Positions 8,200 through 15,215 of a DNA stretch of 15,483 nucleotides are shown piece after piece. The translations under genes and the position numbers were made by a program. The stretch is from an uncultured Collinsella sp. GTDB taxonomy: Bacteria > Actinomycetota > Coriobacteriia > Coriobacteriales > Coriobacteriaceae. Each line of letters opens with the position of its first letter. Position 1 is the first letter of the stretch. Location of the stretch: assembly GCA_900549355.1 (NCBI GenBank), contig UROA01000029.1, positions 1 through 15,483 on the forward strand. The letters run 5' to 3'. The notes below the pieces were generated by a model. The model did no database searches and was not told the DNA's origin. It saw nothing but the letters and a program-made list of their open reading frames with translations.

Positions 8200-8380
8200 G
8201 CCGGAAAGCGTGTCCCGGTTTGGAGCCTCGGAATGGGATGTAATTTCCGCTATAGCCATCAACCGGAAACTGCAACCCGTTTTGAGCCCCTATTCCGGGA
8301 TGCACTTTCCGCCAAGGGCCTCAAACGGAAACTGCAGCCCACAATTCAGTTGAAAAGTGGGCTGCAGTTTCCCAGGGCTA
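8200..8380. repeat. Three-copy tandem array, exact 62-nt period, each copy a hairpin
   Basis: Three imperfect copies begin at 8200, 8262 and 8324. The left motif CCGGAAACTGCAACCC sits at the start of copy 2 (8263 on), with variants in copies 1 and 3. The right motif GGGATGCACTTTCC lies at 8297-8310, with counterparts at 8235-8248 and 8359-8372, again exactly 62 nt apart. Left and right motifs are inverted copies of each other, so each unit folds. The third is perfect over 16 bp (8327-8342 with 8357-8372) and the first has decayed most. A second dyad in copy 2 pairs TTTGAGCCC with GGGCCTCAAA across a bulge. No open frame with coding character covers it. The rest of the tRNA-Leu to hydroxylase gap (8042-8199) holds only the motif at 8155-8173. 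Confidence 0.85.
8327..8372 (-). terminator. Perfect 16-bp hairpin 38 nt after the hydroxylase stop, possible terminator
   Basis: GGAAACTGCAGCCCAC (8327-8342) pairs with GTGGGCTGCAGTTTCC (8357-8372) around a 14-nt A/T-rich loop. It is the third unit of the 62-nt array and the first structure met by RNA polymerase leaving the hydroxylase gene. Only GTTTGAGG follows, so if it ends transcription it does so without a proper U-run. It may instead protect the 3' end of the mRNA. Confidence 0.4.
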
Positions 8381-8409
8381 GGCAAAGAGCGGCGGATGCG
8401 TCGCCTCGT

Positions 8410-10626
8410 CTACTCCCCCAGCAGGGCCTTCTCGGGCGTGATCGGCAGTGAGCGAACCTGATGTCCGGTGGCGTGCGCCACGGCCGAAGCAACGGCGGCG
8501 AGCGGCGTGTTGATGACGACCTCGCCGATCGACTTGGCGCCAAACGGGCCCGTCGGCTCGTAGCTCGGCTCAAAGGCCACGCGGATGCTGCCGATATCCA
8601 GGCGCGTGGGCAGCTTGTAGCTCATAAAGTTGCCGGTGCGCAGGCGGCCACGGTCGTCGTGCTCGACGATCTCGTAGAGCGCATGACCGATACCCTGGGC
8701 AATGCCGCCCTCGGCCTGGACGCGAGCGAGCGCCTCGTTGATCACGGTGCCGCAGTCGACGGCCGCCGCGTAATCCACCACGGTCACCTTGCCGGTGGCC
8801 TTGTCGACCTCGACCTCGGCAATGCCGGCCATAAACGGCGGAGGCGAAACGGGCAGGCAGGCAGAGGCATGCGAGGTGAGCGCATCGCCGCCCGCAATGT
8901 TCTTGACGCACAGGTTGGCAAAGTCGCGCAGCGTGAGGTAGCGACCGCGCTCGCGAGCGGCACGCTCGTCGGACAGGCGCACGTACTGACCATCAAAGAC
9001 CACGTCGGCGGCGTCAACGTCCCACATCTGGGCGGCCTTGGCGCAAATCTTCTCGCGCAGCTCGGCTGCGGCGTTCTTGGCGGCAAGGCCCGTCACGTAG
9101 GTACCGGAGCTCGCGTACGAGCCGGCGTCGAACGGCGACACGTCGGTGTCTACGCCGCGCACCACAATCTGCGAGCTCTCCACGCCCAGCTCCTCGGCGG
9201 CAATCTGCGCCAGGATCGTATCGACGCCCATGCCGTTATCGGTGGCGCCGGTGCCGATGGTAATGAAGCCGTCCTCTTCCAGGCGCATGTCGATGCCGGC
9301 GATGTCCACGTTGGAGATACCCGAGCCCTGCATGGTGAGCGCACAGCCCAGGGCGCGCACGCGGTCGCCCAGGTCCACGGCCAGCGGCTTGTCGCGCCAA
9401 CCGATCATGTCCATCGCGCGCAGCAGGCAACGGTCGAGCGCGCAGGCGTTGAGCTTCTCGTTGTAGTACTGCGGCATGATCTCGCCCTCGTGCACCATGT
9501 TCTTAAGGCGCAGGTCGGCAGGGTCCATGTGCAGCATGTCGGCGAGCTCGTTGACGGCGCTCTCCACGGCAAACTGGCCCTGGGTGGCACCGTAGCCACG
9601 ATACGCGCCGCCGCGGTTGGTGTTGGTGTAGACGGCGTCCCCCCTAAAGCGGCTCGCCTTCACATGGTTGTAGATGGGTAGGCTCTTGTGGCCCGAAAGG
9701 CCGATCGTCGTGGTGGCGTGCTCGCCGTACGCGCCGGCGTTGGACAACGTATGCAGGTCGATGGCCGTGATGGTGCCGTCGTTCATGGCGCCCAGCTTAA
9801 CGGTCATCTGCATCTGGTGGCGAGAGTTGCCCGCGGTGATGGTCTCCTCACGGGTGTAGCAGCAATAGCTCGGACGGCTGGTCTGCTGGGTGACGAACGC
9901 CACGAAGATCTCGCAGCAGCCCGTCTGCTTGGAGCCAAAGCCGCCACCGATGCGCGGCTTGATGACTTGCACCTGCGACTGCGGGATGTCGAGCGACTGC
10001 GCGACCATGCGGCGCACGTGGAAGGGCACCTGCGTCGAGGTGGTCACTGAGATGCGCCCGAACGCGTCGGTCGTCGCGAAGGCTCGGAAGGTCTCCATGG
10101 GCGCGGTCTGCGTGGCCTGGCTGGTGTAAGTGCGCTCAAAGACGATGTCGCTCTGGGCGAAGACCTCGTCCAGATCGCCAAAATCGCTGGTACCGCTGCA
10201 CACCAGGTTGCGAGCAACGTCGCCGCCCTGCGGGAACATAAAGGTCACGTCGCCCTCGGGGTGGACCACGATGTCACTATCGAGTGCCTGGGTAAAGTCG
10301 AGCAGCGGCTCGAGTACCTCGTAGTCGACCTTGATGAGCTTGAGTGCCTTGTCGGCGGCCTCCTCGGTCTCGGCGGCGACGATCGCCACCTCCTCGTTTT
10401 GGTAACGGACGAGGTTCTCGAGAATCAGGCGGTCGTAGGGCGAAGGCTGCGGATAGCTCTGGCCGGCAATGGTAAAGCGACGCTGGGGCACGTCCTCGTA
10501 GGTGTAGACGCCCACTACACCGGGCACCTTCAGGGCGCGCGACGTATCGATGGAGCGGATCTTGGCGCGGGCATAGGGGCTGCGCTTGAGTTTGACGATG
10601 AGCGCACCGGCGAGCCCCGGCGGGCC
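8410..10626 (-). CDS. Molybdopterin-binding module of the xanthine dehydrogenase-type hydroxylase (frame after the shift)
   Basis: About 738 residues of the large catalytic module. The first domain starts at LIVKLKRSPYARAKIRSIDTSRALKVPGV (aldehyde oxidase/xanthine dehydrogenase a/b hammerhead). The Mo-cofactor domains contain GGGFGSKQ, then YRGYGATQGQFAVESAVNELAD, a form of the RGFG-type motif that I associate with selenium-dependent members. AGSYASSGTYVTG follows, and the C-terminal GPFGAKSIGEVV carries the glutamate expected to be the catalytic base (GxGE position). No cofactor-binding motif appears lost, so only the frame break would inactivate it. The open frame extends upstream to 10911, but the residues before about 10626 are arginine- and serine-rich shadow of the [2Fe-2S] frame, with no proper start. 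A split enzyme translated from an internal start is possible but unsupported. Confidence 0.85.
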   Translation of the reverse strand, partial: GPPGLAGALIVKLKRSPYARAKIRSIDTSRALKVPGVVGVYTYEDVPQRRFTIAGQSYPQPSPYDRLILENLVRYQNEEVAIVAAETEEAADKALKLIKVDYEVLEPLLDFTQALDSDIVVHPEGDVTFMFPQGGDVARNLVCSGTSDFGDLDEVFAQSDIVFERTYTSQATQTAPMETFRAFATTDAFGRISVTTSTQVPFHVRRMVAQSLDIPQSQVQVIKPRIGGGFGSKQTGCCEIFVAFVTQQTSRPSYCCYTREETITAGNSRHQMQMTVKLGAMNDGTITAIDLHTLSNAGAYGEHATTTIGLSGHKSLPIYNHVKASRFRGDAVYTNTNRGGAYRGYGATQGQFAVESAVNELADMLHMDPADLRLKNMVHEGEIMPQYYNEKLNACALDRCLLRAMDMIGWRDKPLAVDLGDRVRALGCALTMQGSGISNVDIAGIDMRLEEDGFITIGTGATDNGMGVDTILAQIAAEELGVESSQIVVRGVDTDVSPFDAGSYASSGTYVTGLAAKNAAAELREKICAKAAQMWDVDAADVVFDGQYVRLSDERAARERGRYLTLRDFANLCVKNIAGGDALTSHASACLPVSPPPFMAGIAEVEVDKATGKVTVVDYAAAVDCGTVINEALARVQAEGGIAQGIGHALYEIVEHDDRGRLRTGNFMSYKLPTRLDIGSIRVAFEPSYEPTGPFGAKSIGEVVINTPLAAVASAVAHATGHQVRSLPITPEKALLGE

Positions 10627-11251
10627 CCATGTCGCCCGTGTAGACGGGACGACCCTCGAGCAGGGCCTTCGAGTCTTTCTTGGGCTGCTTGTGGGTAATC
10701 TGCTTGTAGGAGACGCCGTCGCAGCTGGTGTCGTTGACGGGCAGCTCGGGCATCTCGAAGCCCACCTGCACGCCGGACTCGTTGAGGAAGCGCACAATGG
10801 CGCGCAGCTGGCTTTCGTAGCCACTGCAACGGCAGAGGTTGCCGGCAAGCTGGCGCGAGAGCTCCTCGCGCGTGGCGACGAGGCTCGGGTCCTCCTTGGC
10901 GGCGCGGGCAAGCGCCAGCACGTTCATGATAAGACCGGGGGCGCAAAAACCGCACTGCTCGGCGCCTTCGGCAGCCATCGCACGGGCCAGCGCCTCAGAC
11001 TCGGCTTTGAGGCCCTCGAGCGTGGTGATGGTATGGCCCTCAACGCGAGCGGCGGGAACCGAGCAGCTCAGCACCGGGTCGCCGTCGAGCCACACCGTGC
11101 ACAGACCGCAGTTGGTGGTCTCGCAGGCGCAGCGCACCGACGCGCAGCCCTGCTCGCGCAGCAGCGCAAAGAGCATGGTGTCGGGGGCAATCTGAACCTT
11201 GACCTTGCGGCCGTTGAGCGTAAAGGAAAGATCGATGAGTTTGGCAGCCAT
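10277..11251 (-). CDS. [2Fe-2S] module of the same hydroxylase (frame before the shift)
   Basis: As read, 324 codons open with MAAKLIDLSFTLNGRKVKVQ. The genuine part ends near residue 209. Plant-ferredoxin-type cluster ligands lie in CASVRCACETTNCGLC with a further Cys in DPVLSC. The second, helical [2Fe-2S] domain has CGFCAPG and LCRCSGYESQLRAI. A linker with DSKALLEGRPVYTGDMGP leads into the molybdenum module. After about 10628 the translation becomes Arg/Gln/His-rich with no family resemblance and runs on to 10277, so those last ~115 residues are read-through into the wrong frame. This favours a broken fusion over a separate small FeS subunit, which would normally end near 160 residues. 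Confidence 0.82.
   Translation of the reverse strand: MAAKLIDLSFTLNGRKVKVQIAPDTMLFALLREQGCASVRCACETTNCGLCTVWLDGDPVLSCSVPAARVEGHTITTLEGLKAESEALARAMAAEGAEQCGFCAPGLIMNVLALARAAKEDPSLVATREELSRQLAGNLCRCSGYESQLRAIVRFLNESGVQVGFEMPELPVNDTSCDGVSYKQITHKQPKKDSKALLEGRPVYTGDMGPAGARRCAHRQTQAQPLCPRQDPLHRYVARPEGARCSGRLHLRGRAPASLYHCRPELSAAFALRPPDSREPRPLPKRGGGDRRRRDRGGRRQGTQAHQGRLRGTRAAARLYPGTR
10612..10630 (-). other. Single-base frameshift site in the fused hydroxylase gene
   Basis: Two four-base runs (C4 at 10615-10618 and 10625-10628 on the plus strand, G4 in the gene) flank the point where the coding frame changes. Deleting one G from either run restores a continuous, sensible protein (TGDMGPPGLAGALI or TGDMGPAGLAGALI). 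An extra base in a homopolymer fits a sequencing or assembly error best. A recent mutation, phase variation or a +1 ribosomal shift at GGG CCC G are alternatives. Confidence 0.75.
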
Positions 11252-12165
11252 TAGCGCACCTCGCTAGAATCGACGCCGGGCACGCGGCGGCAGGAATACT
11301 CGTCCGTGGCGAACTTAGGAATCTGCACGGTCTCGAGCTCGCGGGCAAGCGCGGCCGAAAGCTCGATGCCGGCGGCGCGGCGCACGGCCTGGATGGCGAG
11401 CGGGGCAGAGATGCGGCGGCGGTAGTCGGCCGAGCCCCACAGGTTGGTGCCGTAGCCCAGCGAGCGCACGGATGCGGCCAGGGCGCGAAGCTCGTCCTCG
11501 GAAGGATGCTCGTTGGTAAGGCCGCACGCCTCGCCCTGCAGCAGGGTCGCGCGCAGCGGGCGGGCGCCCACGGTGACGTGCCAGGAGCCGTCCCACCAGG
11601 CGGCGGTGACGTTGAGCGAGGGGAAGTCGGTCGCGGCCTTGCGCACGGCCTCATAGCTTGCGCGGTAATCGTGCTTAACGACCACGACATGCTCAATAAC
11701 GTCGCGCACGTAGCCCATGTCAACGAACTCCGCGAGCGGCACGCGGCCGGCGCCCGTCAGCTCAACATAGGAATCGAGCGCGAGGAAGGCGGAGAGAACG
11801 TCCGAGAAGCCAAAGCGGCCGTAGATGCTGCCGCCCACCGTGGCGGTATTGCGCAGCTGCACGCCCACAATGTCGTGGACAGCAAACTCAAAGACATTGT
11901 TGACAAGCGCGTTGAGCCCGGCATGACGCTCGAGCTGGCGCAGGGTGCACATGGCACCGATGCGAAACTCGGTCTCGGTCTCCTCGATCTGATCGAGTCC
12001 GCAGGCCGAAAGGTCAATCGCCGTCGCCACGCGACGCGAACCCAGGCGCATCCAGATGCCGCCGCCCACAATCTTGTTGTTACGGTTCTTCTGCAAGAGC
12101 TCATAGGCTTCGGCCGCGTTTCCAACACGGACGTAGGTACCGAACTTGAGCACGTTCTCCCCCAT
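11251..12165 (-). CDS. FAD-binding subunit of the xanthine dehydrogenase-type molybdenum hydroxylase
   Basis: A 304-residue protein of the CO dehydrogenase/xanthine dehydrogenase FAD-subunit family. It receives electrons from the [2Fe-2S] centres and passes them to an acceptor such as NAD+ or another carrier. The FAD-binding segments are NKIVGGGIWMRL near residues 30-42 and QLRNTATVGGSIYGRF near 105-120. The C-terminal half (about 200-290) matches the small CO_deh_flav_C-type domain, with ADYRRRISAPLAIQAVRRA. The ATG at 12165 has only a weak ribosome-binding site. A GTG at 12153 preceded by GGGGGAG would give MLKFGTYVRV, a typical N-terminus for this family, and is a serious alternative. It is the first gene of a two-gene operon, coupled to the next by a one-base TAATG overlap. 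Confidence 0.9.
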   Translation of the reverse strand: MGENVLKFGTYVRVGNAAEAYELLQKNRNNKIVGGGIWMRLGSRRVATAIDLSACGLDQIEETETEFRIGAMCTLRQLERHAGLNALVNNVFEFAVHDIVGVQLRNTATVGGSIYGRFGFSDVLSAFLALDSYVELTGAGRVPLAEFVDMGYVRDVIEHVVVVKHDYRASYEAVRKAATDFPSLNVTAAWWDGSWHVTVGARPLRATLLQGEACGLTNEHPSEDELRALAASVRSLGYGTNLWGSADYRRRISAPLAIQAVRRAAGIELSAALARELETVQIPKFATDEYSCRRVPGVDSSEVR

Positions 12166-12244
12166 CTCTTCACTTGTCCAGTACTTTTAAGTGTACCAAA
12201 CGAGGAGCCGCACACCGTTTTAGGACAAAATCCACCCACCCATC

Positions 12245-12319
12245 CATAACTTGTGGTGATATACGGACTGATTAGCCGTTCTGGAACGCAAAACAGTCCG
12301 TATATCACCGCAAGTTATG
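12245..12319. repeat. Near-perfect 26-bp inverted repeat upstream of the hydroxylase operon
   Basis: Left arm 12245-12270 and right arm 12294-12319 are inverted copies over 26 nt with a single T/C difference. They share the core GGTGATATACGGACTG. The 23-nt loop contains a smaller dyad, CGTTC-TG-GAACG. It lies between the gdhA terminator and the hydroxylase operon, about 80 nt before the FAD gene start. It is far longer than an ordinary terminator and no U-run follows on the minus strand. It is better explained as a REP/MITE-like intergenic element or a large operator. Confidence 0.75.
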
Positions 12320-12340
12320 AGGAGTCCTCCGGGATAGAAA

Positions 12341-12368
12341 AGGCTCCCAGCCAGATAGCTGGGAGCCT
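12341..12368 (-). terminator. Intrinsic terminator of gdhA
   Basis: AGGCTCCCAGC (12341-12351) and GCTGGGAGCCT (12358-12368) form a perfect 11-bp stem with a 6-nt loop. On the minus strand it is followed by TTTTCT. It lies about 27 nt after the gdhA stop and separates gdhA from the hydroxylase operon. Confidence 0.85.
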
Positions 12369-12394
12369 CATCACAGGCTATGTCGAGCGAAGAT

Positions 12395-13750
12395 TTAGCA
12401 GACGCCCTGGGCGAGCATGGCGTCGGCGACCTTCAGGAAGCCGGCGATGTTGGCGCCCATGACAAAGTTGCCCTCCTGGCCGTACTCCTTGGCGGTGTCG
12501 TCCACGTTGTGGAACATGCCGCGCATGAGCTGCTCGAGCTTGCCGTCGACCTCCTCGAAGGTCCAGGACAGGTGCTCGGCGTTCTGGCTCATCTCCAGGC
12601 CGGACACGAGCACGCCACCGGCGTTGGCAGCCTTACCAGGCATAAAGGCAACGCCGTTCTCCTGGAAGTAGGTCGTGGCCTCGATGGTCGTGGGCATGTT
12701 CGCGCCCTCGCCGACCACCTTGCAGCCGTTGGCGACGAGCGCCTGGGCATCCTCGAGCAGCAGCGTGTTCTCGCGAGCGCAGGGCAGCGCGATGTCGCAG
12801 GGCAGCTGCCAAACGCCGCGGCCGTCGCCCTCGTGCCACACGGCGTTGGGCTTCTCGTCAACGTACATGGCGAGCGTAACGCCCTTGTCGTGGCCAGAGC
12901 GCTTCTTGTTGTAGATGTGCTCGAGCACGGTGTAGTCGATGCCGTCGGGATCCTCGACCCAGCCGTGGGTATCGGAGCAGGCGAGCACCTTGCCGCCGAG
13001 CTGAGTGACCTTCTGGACCGCGTAGATAGCGACGTTGCCGGAGCCGTGAACGACGACGTTCTTGCCCTCGAAGGAGTCGCCGCGGCTCTTGAGGTACTCG
13101 TCCACAAAGTAGGCCAGACCGTAGCCGGTGGCCTCGGTACGGGCGAGCGAGCCGCCAAAGGAGAGGCCCTTGCCGGTGAGAACGCCGGTCCACTCGTTGG
13201 TCAGGCGCTTGTACTGACCGAACAGGTAGGCAACCTCGCGGCCGCCAACGCCCAGGTCGCCGGCGGGAACGTCGGTGTTGGGACCGATGTGGCGATAGAG
13301 CTCGGTCATGAAGGACTGGCAGAAGTGCATGATCTCGTTGTTGGACTTGCCCTTGGGGTCAAAGTCGGAGCCGCCCTTGCCGCCGCCCATGGGAAGGGTG
13401 GTCAGGCTGTTCTTGAGGATCTGCTCCAGGCCCAGGAACTTGAGCATGCCCAGGGTGACCGTCGGGTTAAAGCGCAGGCCGCCCTTGTAGGGTCCAATGG
13501 CAGAGTTGAACTCGACGCGATAGCCGCGGTTGACCTGGACCTTGCCCTGGTCGTCGACCCAGGGGACACGGAACATAACGATGCGCTCGGGCTCGACGAG
13601 GCGCTCAAGCAGGGCGGCCTCCTCGTACTCGGGATGGGCGTCGAGCGCCGGCTGGATGGTGCCGAGGATCTCGGTCGCGGCCTGGATGAACTCAGGCTGC
13701 TCGGGATAGCGGGCCTTGAGCTCGTCGAGAACTTTCTGCGTGTAGCTCAT
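12395..13750 (-). CDS. gdhA: NADP-type glutamate dehydrogenase
   Basis: A cytoplasmic hexameric enzyme that interconverts 2-oxoglutarate plus ammonia and glutamate; this bacterial form usually uses NADP(H) for ammonia assimilation. Its 451 residues are typical of the ~450-residue hexameric class. The substrate-binding and catalytic region has GPYKGGLRFNPTVTLGMLKFLGLEQ and PMGGGKGGSDFDPKGKS (with the reactive lysine), then PAGDLGVGGREVAYLFGQYK. The Rossmann domain has VVVHGSGNVAIYA. The ATG at 13750 is supported by GGAGGA 4-5 nt upstream. The longer open frame to 13798 is leader sequence. The gene has its own terminator and an AT-rich upstream region (around 13808-13870) that probably holds a promoter. 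It is thus likely a stand-alone unit inside the selenium/molybdenum region. NADP rather than NAD use is inferred from the family. Confidence 0.96.
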   Translation of the reverse strand: MSYTQKVLDELKARYPEQPEFIQAATEILGTIQPALDAHPEYEEAALLERLVEPERIVMFRVPWVDDQGKVQVNRGYRVEFNSAIGPYKGGLRFNPTVTLGMLKFLGLEQILKNSLTTLPMGGGKGGSDFDPKGKSNNEIMHFCQSFMTELYRHIGPNTDVPAGDLGVGGREVAYLFGQYKRLTNEWTGVLTGKGLSFGGSLARTEATGYGLAYFVDEYLKSRGDSFEGKNVVVHGSGNVAIYAVQKVTQLGGKVLACSDTHGWVEDPDGIDYTVLEHIYNKKRSGHDKGVTLAMYVDEKPNAVWHEGDGRGVWQLPCDIALPCARENTLLLEDAQALVANGCKVVGEGANMPTTIEATTYFQENGVAFMPGKAANAGGVLVSGLEMSQNAEHLSWTFEEVDGKLEQLMRGMFHNVDDTAKEYGQEGNFVMGANIAGFLKVADAMLAQGVC

Positions 13751-13964
13751 GCTTCCTCCAATTGATGGAAAAGAAAAGTGTCGTTCGAGGCGCCCCATGC
13801 GCCGCGAGCTTTATCGAGTATGGATAATATCGCACTGTTGCAGCAAAGTTTCGCATAAGCCGACGAGCGGATGTTTCGTTTTGATTACGATGCAGGTAGA
13901 AGCGTTTTTGAGCACCTGACGAACAAATCGCGTGTTTCAAGGCTGTTTCGTCCACATGTTTCTA

Positions 13965-13994
13965 ACCACCACATTGGGGCACCTTTGTGGTGGT
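13965..13994 (-). terminator. Stem-loop after the DUF3343 gene, terminator-like
   Basis: ACCACCACA (13965-13973) pairs with TGTGGTGGT (13986-13994) around a 12-nt loop, just after the DUF3343 stop. An outer pairing of TCTAACC (13961-13967) with GGTTAGA (14001-14007) is possible but competes with the inner stem and includes the stop codon. There is no U-run, so it may be a weak or factor-dependent terminator. The remaining gdhA upstream region (13751-13960) shows only the short palindrome GGCGCCCCATGCGCC near 13789-13803. Confidence 0.5.
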
Positions 13995-14002
13995 GCTGGC
14001 GG

Positions 14003-14413
14003 TTAGAAGACGAGCTGATGGTAGTCGGCGGGGGTTACGCGGCCTTCGGTGGCAGCGCGGAAGGCGGCAAGCGCATCGCCCGAGAACGGCATGGCCCAGC
14101 ACAGGCCGCAACCTGCGTTAATGGAGCCGGGCAGCGGCATGATGCGCCCGGGCACACCGGCGGCAAGGCACAGCTGCTCGCATTCCATCACATCGAAAGT
14201 GCTGTCGAACGACACGATGATTTTGCGCTCGTGGTCGAGAGCATCACCGGACGGGCCTTCGCGGTGCGACTCGCGATACGCAGCCGCCGCTGCCTCTTCC
14301 TCGGCCGTATGTCCACAGCCGCCACAGCCGCAGGTGCAAGGCTCGGACCCATCGCAAGTGCAAGGTTCCCCAGTATCGGGGCAAATATCATGTGACACGG
14401 CATCTCCCGTCAT
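14003..14413 (-). CDS. DUF3343 family protein (putative Se/S carrier-like) with a cysteine-rich N-terminal extension
   Basis: 136 residues. The C-terminal ~75 residues fit the DUF3343 family: IIVSFDSTFDVMECEQLCLAAGVPGRIMPLPGSINAGCGLCWAMP, including the family's conserved AGCGLxW region (C102, C105). DUF3343 genes are found with selenium-trait genes, especially in genomes with selenium-dependent molybdenum hydroxylases. A role in moving selenium or sulfur is proposed but, to my knowledge, unproven. The first 35 residues hold seven cysteines (11, 18, 20, 26, 28, 30, 33) and a doubled EPCTC unit, suggesting a metal- or selenium-binding tail not typical of the short family members. The start is uncertain. 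The ATG at 14413 lies 14 nt after the mobA stop without a clear ribosome-binding site; an in-frame GTG at 14398 has GGGAG 5 nt upstream. Either way the Cys-rich part is kept. Probably co-transcribed with mobA. Confidence 0.8.
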   Translation of the reverse strand: MTGDAVSHDICPDTGEPCTCDGSEPCTCGCGGCGHTAEEEAAAAAYRESHREGPSGDALDHERKIIVSFDSTFDVMECEQLCLAAGVPGRIMPLPGSINAGCGLCWAMPFSGDALAAFRAATEGRVTPADYHQLVF

Positions 14414-14427
14414 TGATGTGTGCAGAA

Positions 14428-15060
14428 CTAGGCGAGCAACTCGGCCGCCGCAAACTCCTCGGGCGTATTGACGTTCTCGAAGCAGAGCGTCGAGCCTGCA
14501 ACCTTAACGATCTGCGGCTCATCCATATAACCAGCCTGAACGCGATTAATCAGGCAGCGAATGCGCTGACGGTCGCAGGCGAGCAGCTCTTGGGCGACCG
14601 GCGCACACGCGCCACGGCGCCAGACGGCACAAAGCGGCTCAATCCCCCGCTCCTCGCGCGGCACGCACACGTCGAGCGCATCGGCCTCGACACAGCCGGC
14701 AAGGGCACCGATTAGCTCCGAAGAGACAAACGGCATATCACAGGCGACGATAGCCACGAGGGGCAGCCGGGCCGCAGTCAGCGAACTCGCGATGCCGCGC
14801 ATGGCACCCGCCGGCCCCTCAAGGTCCGGCACTATTCGCGGCACCATGCCGCCAAACGCGCGCTCCTCAAGATAGGCAAGCTCGCTGGGGCGCGACGTCG
14901 TCACGACCAACTCGCCGGCAACTGTCGCCAGCCGACCCAGCACGCGCTCGATGAGCGGTTCGCCGCAAAACGTCATGCGCGCCTTATCGCGGCCCATGCG
15001 TGAGGACAGCCCGCCCGCCTGGACGACGCAAGAAAGATCGGCCCGTCTTACGGTAGTCAT
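14428..15060 (-). CDS. mobA: Molybdenum cofactor nucleotidyltransferase (MobA/MocA family)
   Basis: A 210-residue NTP-transferase-like protein that adds GMP (MobA) or CMP (MocA) to molybdopterin, making the dinucleotide cofactor. The nucleotide-binding signature is near the N-terminus: VVQAGGLSSRMGRDKA (family LAGGxSxRMGxDKA, with Q for the usual L). Later are IVPDLEGPAGAMRGIASSL and IVACDMPFVSSELIGAL (the metal-binding D in CDMPF). The ATG at 15060 is chosen because GGAGGT lies about 10 nt upstream and the signature then starts at residue 12. The frame is open further upstream, but that stretch overlaps tRNA-Sec. Xanthine dehydrogenase-type enzymes often use the cytosine dinucleotide, while MobA proper makes the guanine form; sequence alone does not let me choose. 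It is encoded between selC and DUF3343. Confidence 0.87.
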   Translation of the reverse strand: MTTVRRADLSCVVQAGGLSSRMGRDKARMTFCGEPLIERVLGRLATVAGELVVTTSRPSELAYLEERAFGGMVPRIVPDLEGPAGAMRGIASSLTAARLPLVAIVACDMPFVSSELIGALAGCVEADALDVCVPREERGIEPLCAVWRRGACAPVAQELLACDRQRIRCLINRVQAGYMDEPQIVKVAGSTLCFENVNTPEEFAAAELLA

Positions 15061-15215
15061 ACGGCAAAACACCTCCATCGGCATGCTCGAAGCCCAACGC
15101 ACGGGACCAATTACCGTAGGCGACAAGGCAGAGGACACGGCGAGCCCGTGCAGAAACAAAACAGCGCCTTTGCGGCACGCAGCAAGACCGCGAGCACAAA
15201 AGCGCTGGTAGCGTA

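Larger units (their letters stand above)
8410..11251 (-). pseudogene. Fused [2Fe-2S]/molybdopterin hydroxylase, selenium-dependent xanthine dehydrogenase type, frameshifted
   Basis: Two consecutive frames together encode one protein: an N-terminal ferredoxin-like [2Fe-2S] module, then the large molybdopterin-binding module. Removing one base near 10612-10630 gives a continuous frame of 946 codons plus stop. This matches the layout of single-chain Mo hydroxylases and selenium-dependent xanthine dehydrogenases, where both modules are one polypeptide and the FAD subunit is separate. The joined sequence reads EGRPVYTGDM-GP-(x)-LAGALIVKLKRSPYARAKIRSID, the expected junction. Such enzymes hydroxylate purines or related heterocycles and pass electrons through FeS and FAD. 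The start at 11251 overlaps the FAD gene stop by one base (TAATG), with GAGGTG upstream, so the two are coupled. I infer the selenium dependence from domain layout, motifs and the selenium genes nearby. Whether the break is real or a sequencing error is open. Confidence 0.75.

Noticed and set aside
8200..8380. CRISPR array
   Set aside because: Copies abut with an exact 62-nt period, diverge along their length and lack unique spacers between identical repeats; no cas genes nearby.
10277..10624. The C-terminal ~115 residues of the [2Fe-2S] frame as a real domain
   Set aside because: Arg/Gln/His-rich, unlike any hydroxylase segment, and overlaps the true molybdenum-module frame on the same strand.
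14003..15060. Selenocysteine-coding UGA (SECIS) in the genes next to selC
   Set aside because: mobA and DUF3343 are closed by TAG and TAA, and their visible motifs need no in-frame UGA; no SECIS-like hairpin after a UGA was found.
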